Of a stretch of 64,000 nucleotides of DNA, positions 62,941 to 64,000 are shown piece after piece (the stretch's first letter is position 1; each line of letters opens with the position of its first letter). The position numbers were made by a program, and so were the translations under genes. The notes beneath the pieces are model-generated. The model did not search any database. It was not told the DNA's origin and was given only the letters and a program-made list of their open reading frames with translations. The DNA is taken from NCBI RefSeq assembly GCF_003030345.1, contig NZ_CP028158.1, positions 4,340,001 to 4,404,000 on the forward strand, written 5' to 3'. This DNA comes from Plantactinospora sp. BC1. Lineage in GTDB: Bacteria; Actinomycetota; Actinomycetes; Mycobacteriales; Micromonosporaceae.

Positions 62941-64000
62941 GTGCCGAGCAACGCCAGGAGCACCCGTCTGGTCATCGTCGAGTCACCGGCGAAGGCCAAG
63001 ACGATCTCGGGCTATCTCGGCCCGGGATACGTCGTCGAGGCCAGCCTGGGTCACGTCCGTGACCTGCCGCGCAACGCCGACGACGTGCCCGCCAAATACA
63101 AGGGCGAGTCGTGGGCCCGGCTCGGCGTGGACGTCGACAACGGGTTCGCCGCCCTCTACGTCGTGTCGCCGGACCGCAGGCAGCAGATCAGCAAGTTGAC
63201 CCGGCTGGCCAAGGAGGTGGACGAGGTCTTCCTCGCCACCGACGAGGACCGGGAGGGCGAGGCGATCGCCTGGCACCTGGTCGAGACGCTCAAGCCCAAG
63301 GTGCCGGTCAAGCGGATGGTCTTCCACGAGATCACCCGGCAGGCCATCCAGGCGGCGGTGGCCAACCCGCGCGAGATCGACCGCGACCTGGTCGACGCCC
63401 AGGAGGCCCGGCGGATTCTGGACCGGCTCTACGGCTACGAGGTCTCCCCGGTGCTCTGGCGGAAGGTCCGCTCCGGGCTCTCCGCCGGCCGGGTCCAGTC
63501 GGTCGCCACCCGGATCGTGGTCGAGCGTGAGCGGCAGCGGATGGCGTTCCGCAGCGCCGAATACTGGGACATCCTCGCCACCCTCGCCGTGCAGGGCACC
63601 GCCGACGGGCCGCGCACCTTCTCCGCCACCCTGGTCGCGCTGAACGGGGACCGGATCGCCACCGGCAAGGACTTCGAGCCGACCACCGGCCAGGTGAAGC
63701 CGGGCGCCGGGGTGATGCACCTCGACGAGGCGGGTGCCCGTGGCCTGGCCGCCCGCCTCGACGGGCGGCCTTTCACGGTCACCCGGGTCGACGAGAAGCC
63801 CTACCGGCGCCGCCCGTACGCGCCGTTCATCACCTCGACGCTCCAGCAGGAGGCGGCCCGGAAGCTGCGCTTCTCCTCGCAGCAGACGATGCGCACCGCC
63901 CAGCGGCTCTACGAGAACGGCTACATCACCTATATGCGTACCGACTCGGTGAACCTGTCGGAGACGGCCATCGCGGCCGCCCGGCGGCAGATCGCCGAGC
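62941..64000 (+). CDS. topA: DNA topoisomerase I, 5' part (runs off the window)
   Basis: TopA relaxes negative supercoils. The Toprim core is LVIVESPAKAKTISGYLG near residue 10 and ATDEDREGEAIAWHL near 100; the catalytic tyrosine is Y331 in GYITYMRTDS. The GTG at 62941 has AGGAG four bases upstream and gives the usual MPSNARSTRLVIVESPAKAKT start; an in-frame GTG at 62920 would add seven residues. The window ends after about 353 codons with the frame still open, so the C-terminal domains are not seen. Confidence 0.96.
   Translation, partial: MPSNARSTRLVIVESPAKAKTISGYLGPGYVVEASLGHVRDLPRNADDVPAKYKGESWARLGVDVDNGFAALYVVSPDRRQQISKLTRLAKEVDEVFLATDEDREGEAIAWHLVETLKPKVPVKRMVFHEITRQAIQAAVANPREIDRDLVDAQEARRILDRLYGYEVSPVLWRKVRSGLSAGRVQSVATRIVVERERQRMAFRSAEYWDILATLAVQGTADGPRTFSATLVALNGDRIATGKDFEPTTGQVKPGAGVMHLDEAGARGLAARLDGRPFTVTRVDEKPYRRRPYAPFITSTLQQEAARKLRFSSQQTMRTAQRLYENGYITYMRTDSVNLSETAIAAARRQIAE

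Overview
The window is high-GC actinobacterial DNA, most likely a Micromonosporaceae member (Micromonospora or Plantactinospora type). The evidence is GTG/ATG starts with four-base stop/start overlaps, an actinobacterial nuo operon, a type VII (ESX) locus, a Tad/Flp pilus locus with a DUF4244-type pilin, and a gene order from the acs region to topA that matches what I recall of Mycobacterium tuberculosis Rv3667 to Rv3646c. No phage, plasmid, IS element, tRNA, rRNA or CRISPR was recognised.

Layout. 1-9376: the end of nuoG, then nuoHIJKLMN (membrane arm of complex I) and a long-chain polyprenyl diphosphate synthase, probably for the menaquinone tail. 9588-16295: an MFS exporter, an IclR regulator, a Tat-exported PhoX phosphatase, an ECF sigma/anti-sigma pair and a DoxX-like membrane protein. 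16393-18950: an ABC-F ATPase facing a TetR repressor across two palindromic operators. 18913-24657: three glycosyltransferases, a RarD-type permease and a small 4-TM protein. 24740-34468: a type VII secretion locus with eccE, eccB, two WXG100 genes, mycosin, a 1156-residue protein with an SseB-like domain at each end and a long repetitive linker, and a coupled 120-residue protein; eccC and eccD are not here. 34514-43666: an alpha/beta hydrolase without a nucleophile, a C45/AAT peptidase, an immune-inhibitor-A M6 protease, acetyl-CoA synthetase, a degenerate Fic-fold protein and a HAD phosphatase. 43854-44001: a promoter and a three-hairpin non-coding RNA with C6-C7 loops, matching the actinobacterial 6C RNA. 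44313-51649: a VOC protein, an HSL-type esterase and the Tad pilus operon (ssd, cpaF, tadB, tadC, flp, two TadE-like genes). 51719-54624: a secreted lectin-like/FN3 protein diverging from a GH12 cellulase with an operator-like palindrome in its promoter, and a small helical protein. 54708-64000: an MrfA-like helicase, a STAS antagonist and HATPase switch pair, a proton-pumping pyrophosphatase, a lipoprotein, a conserved hypothetical, and the 5' part of topA.

Two themes recur. First, short tandem repeats (18-40 bp) are unusually dense, both between genes and inside linkers. One appears to have shifted the frame of the TetR gene, and one encodes a small coupled peptide between ssd and cpaF. Second, several proteins keep a family fold but lack a key residue: the hydrolase nucleophile, the Fic HxFxxGNGR motif, and the Ssd Walker lysine.

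Protein identities rest on motifs read by eye; no database search was run. Start codons were chosen by Shine-Dalgarno spacing, stop/start overlap and expected family length.
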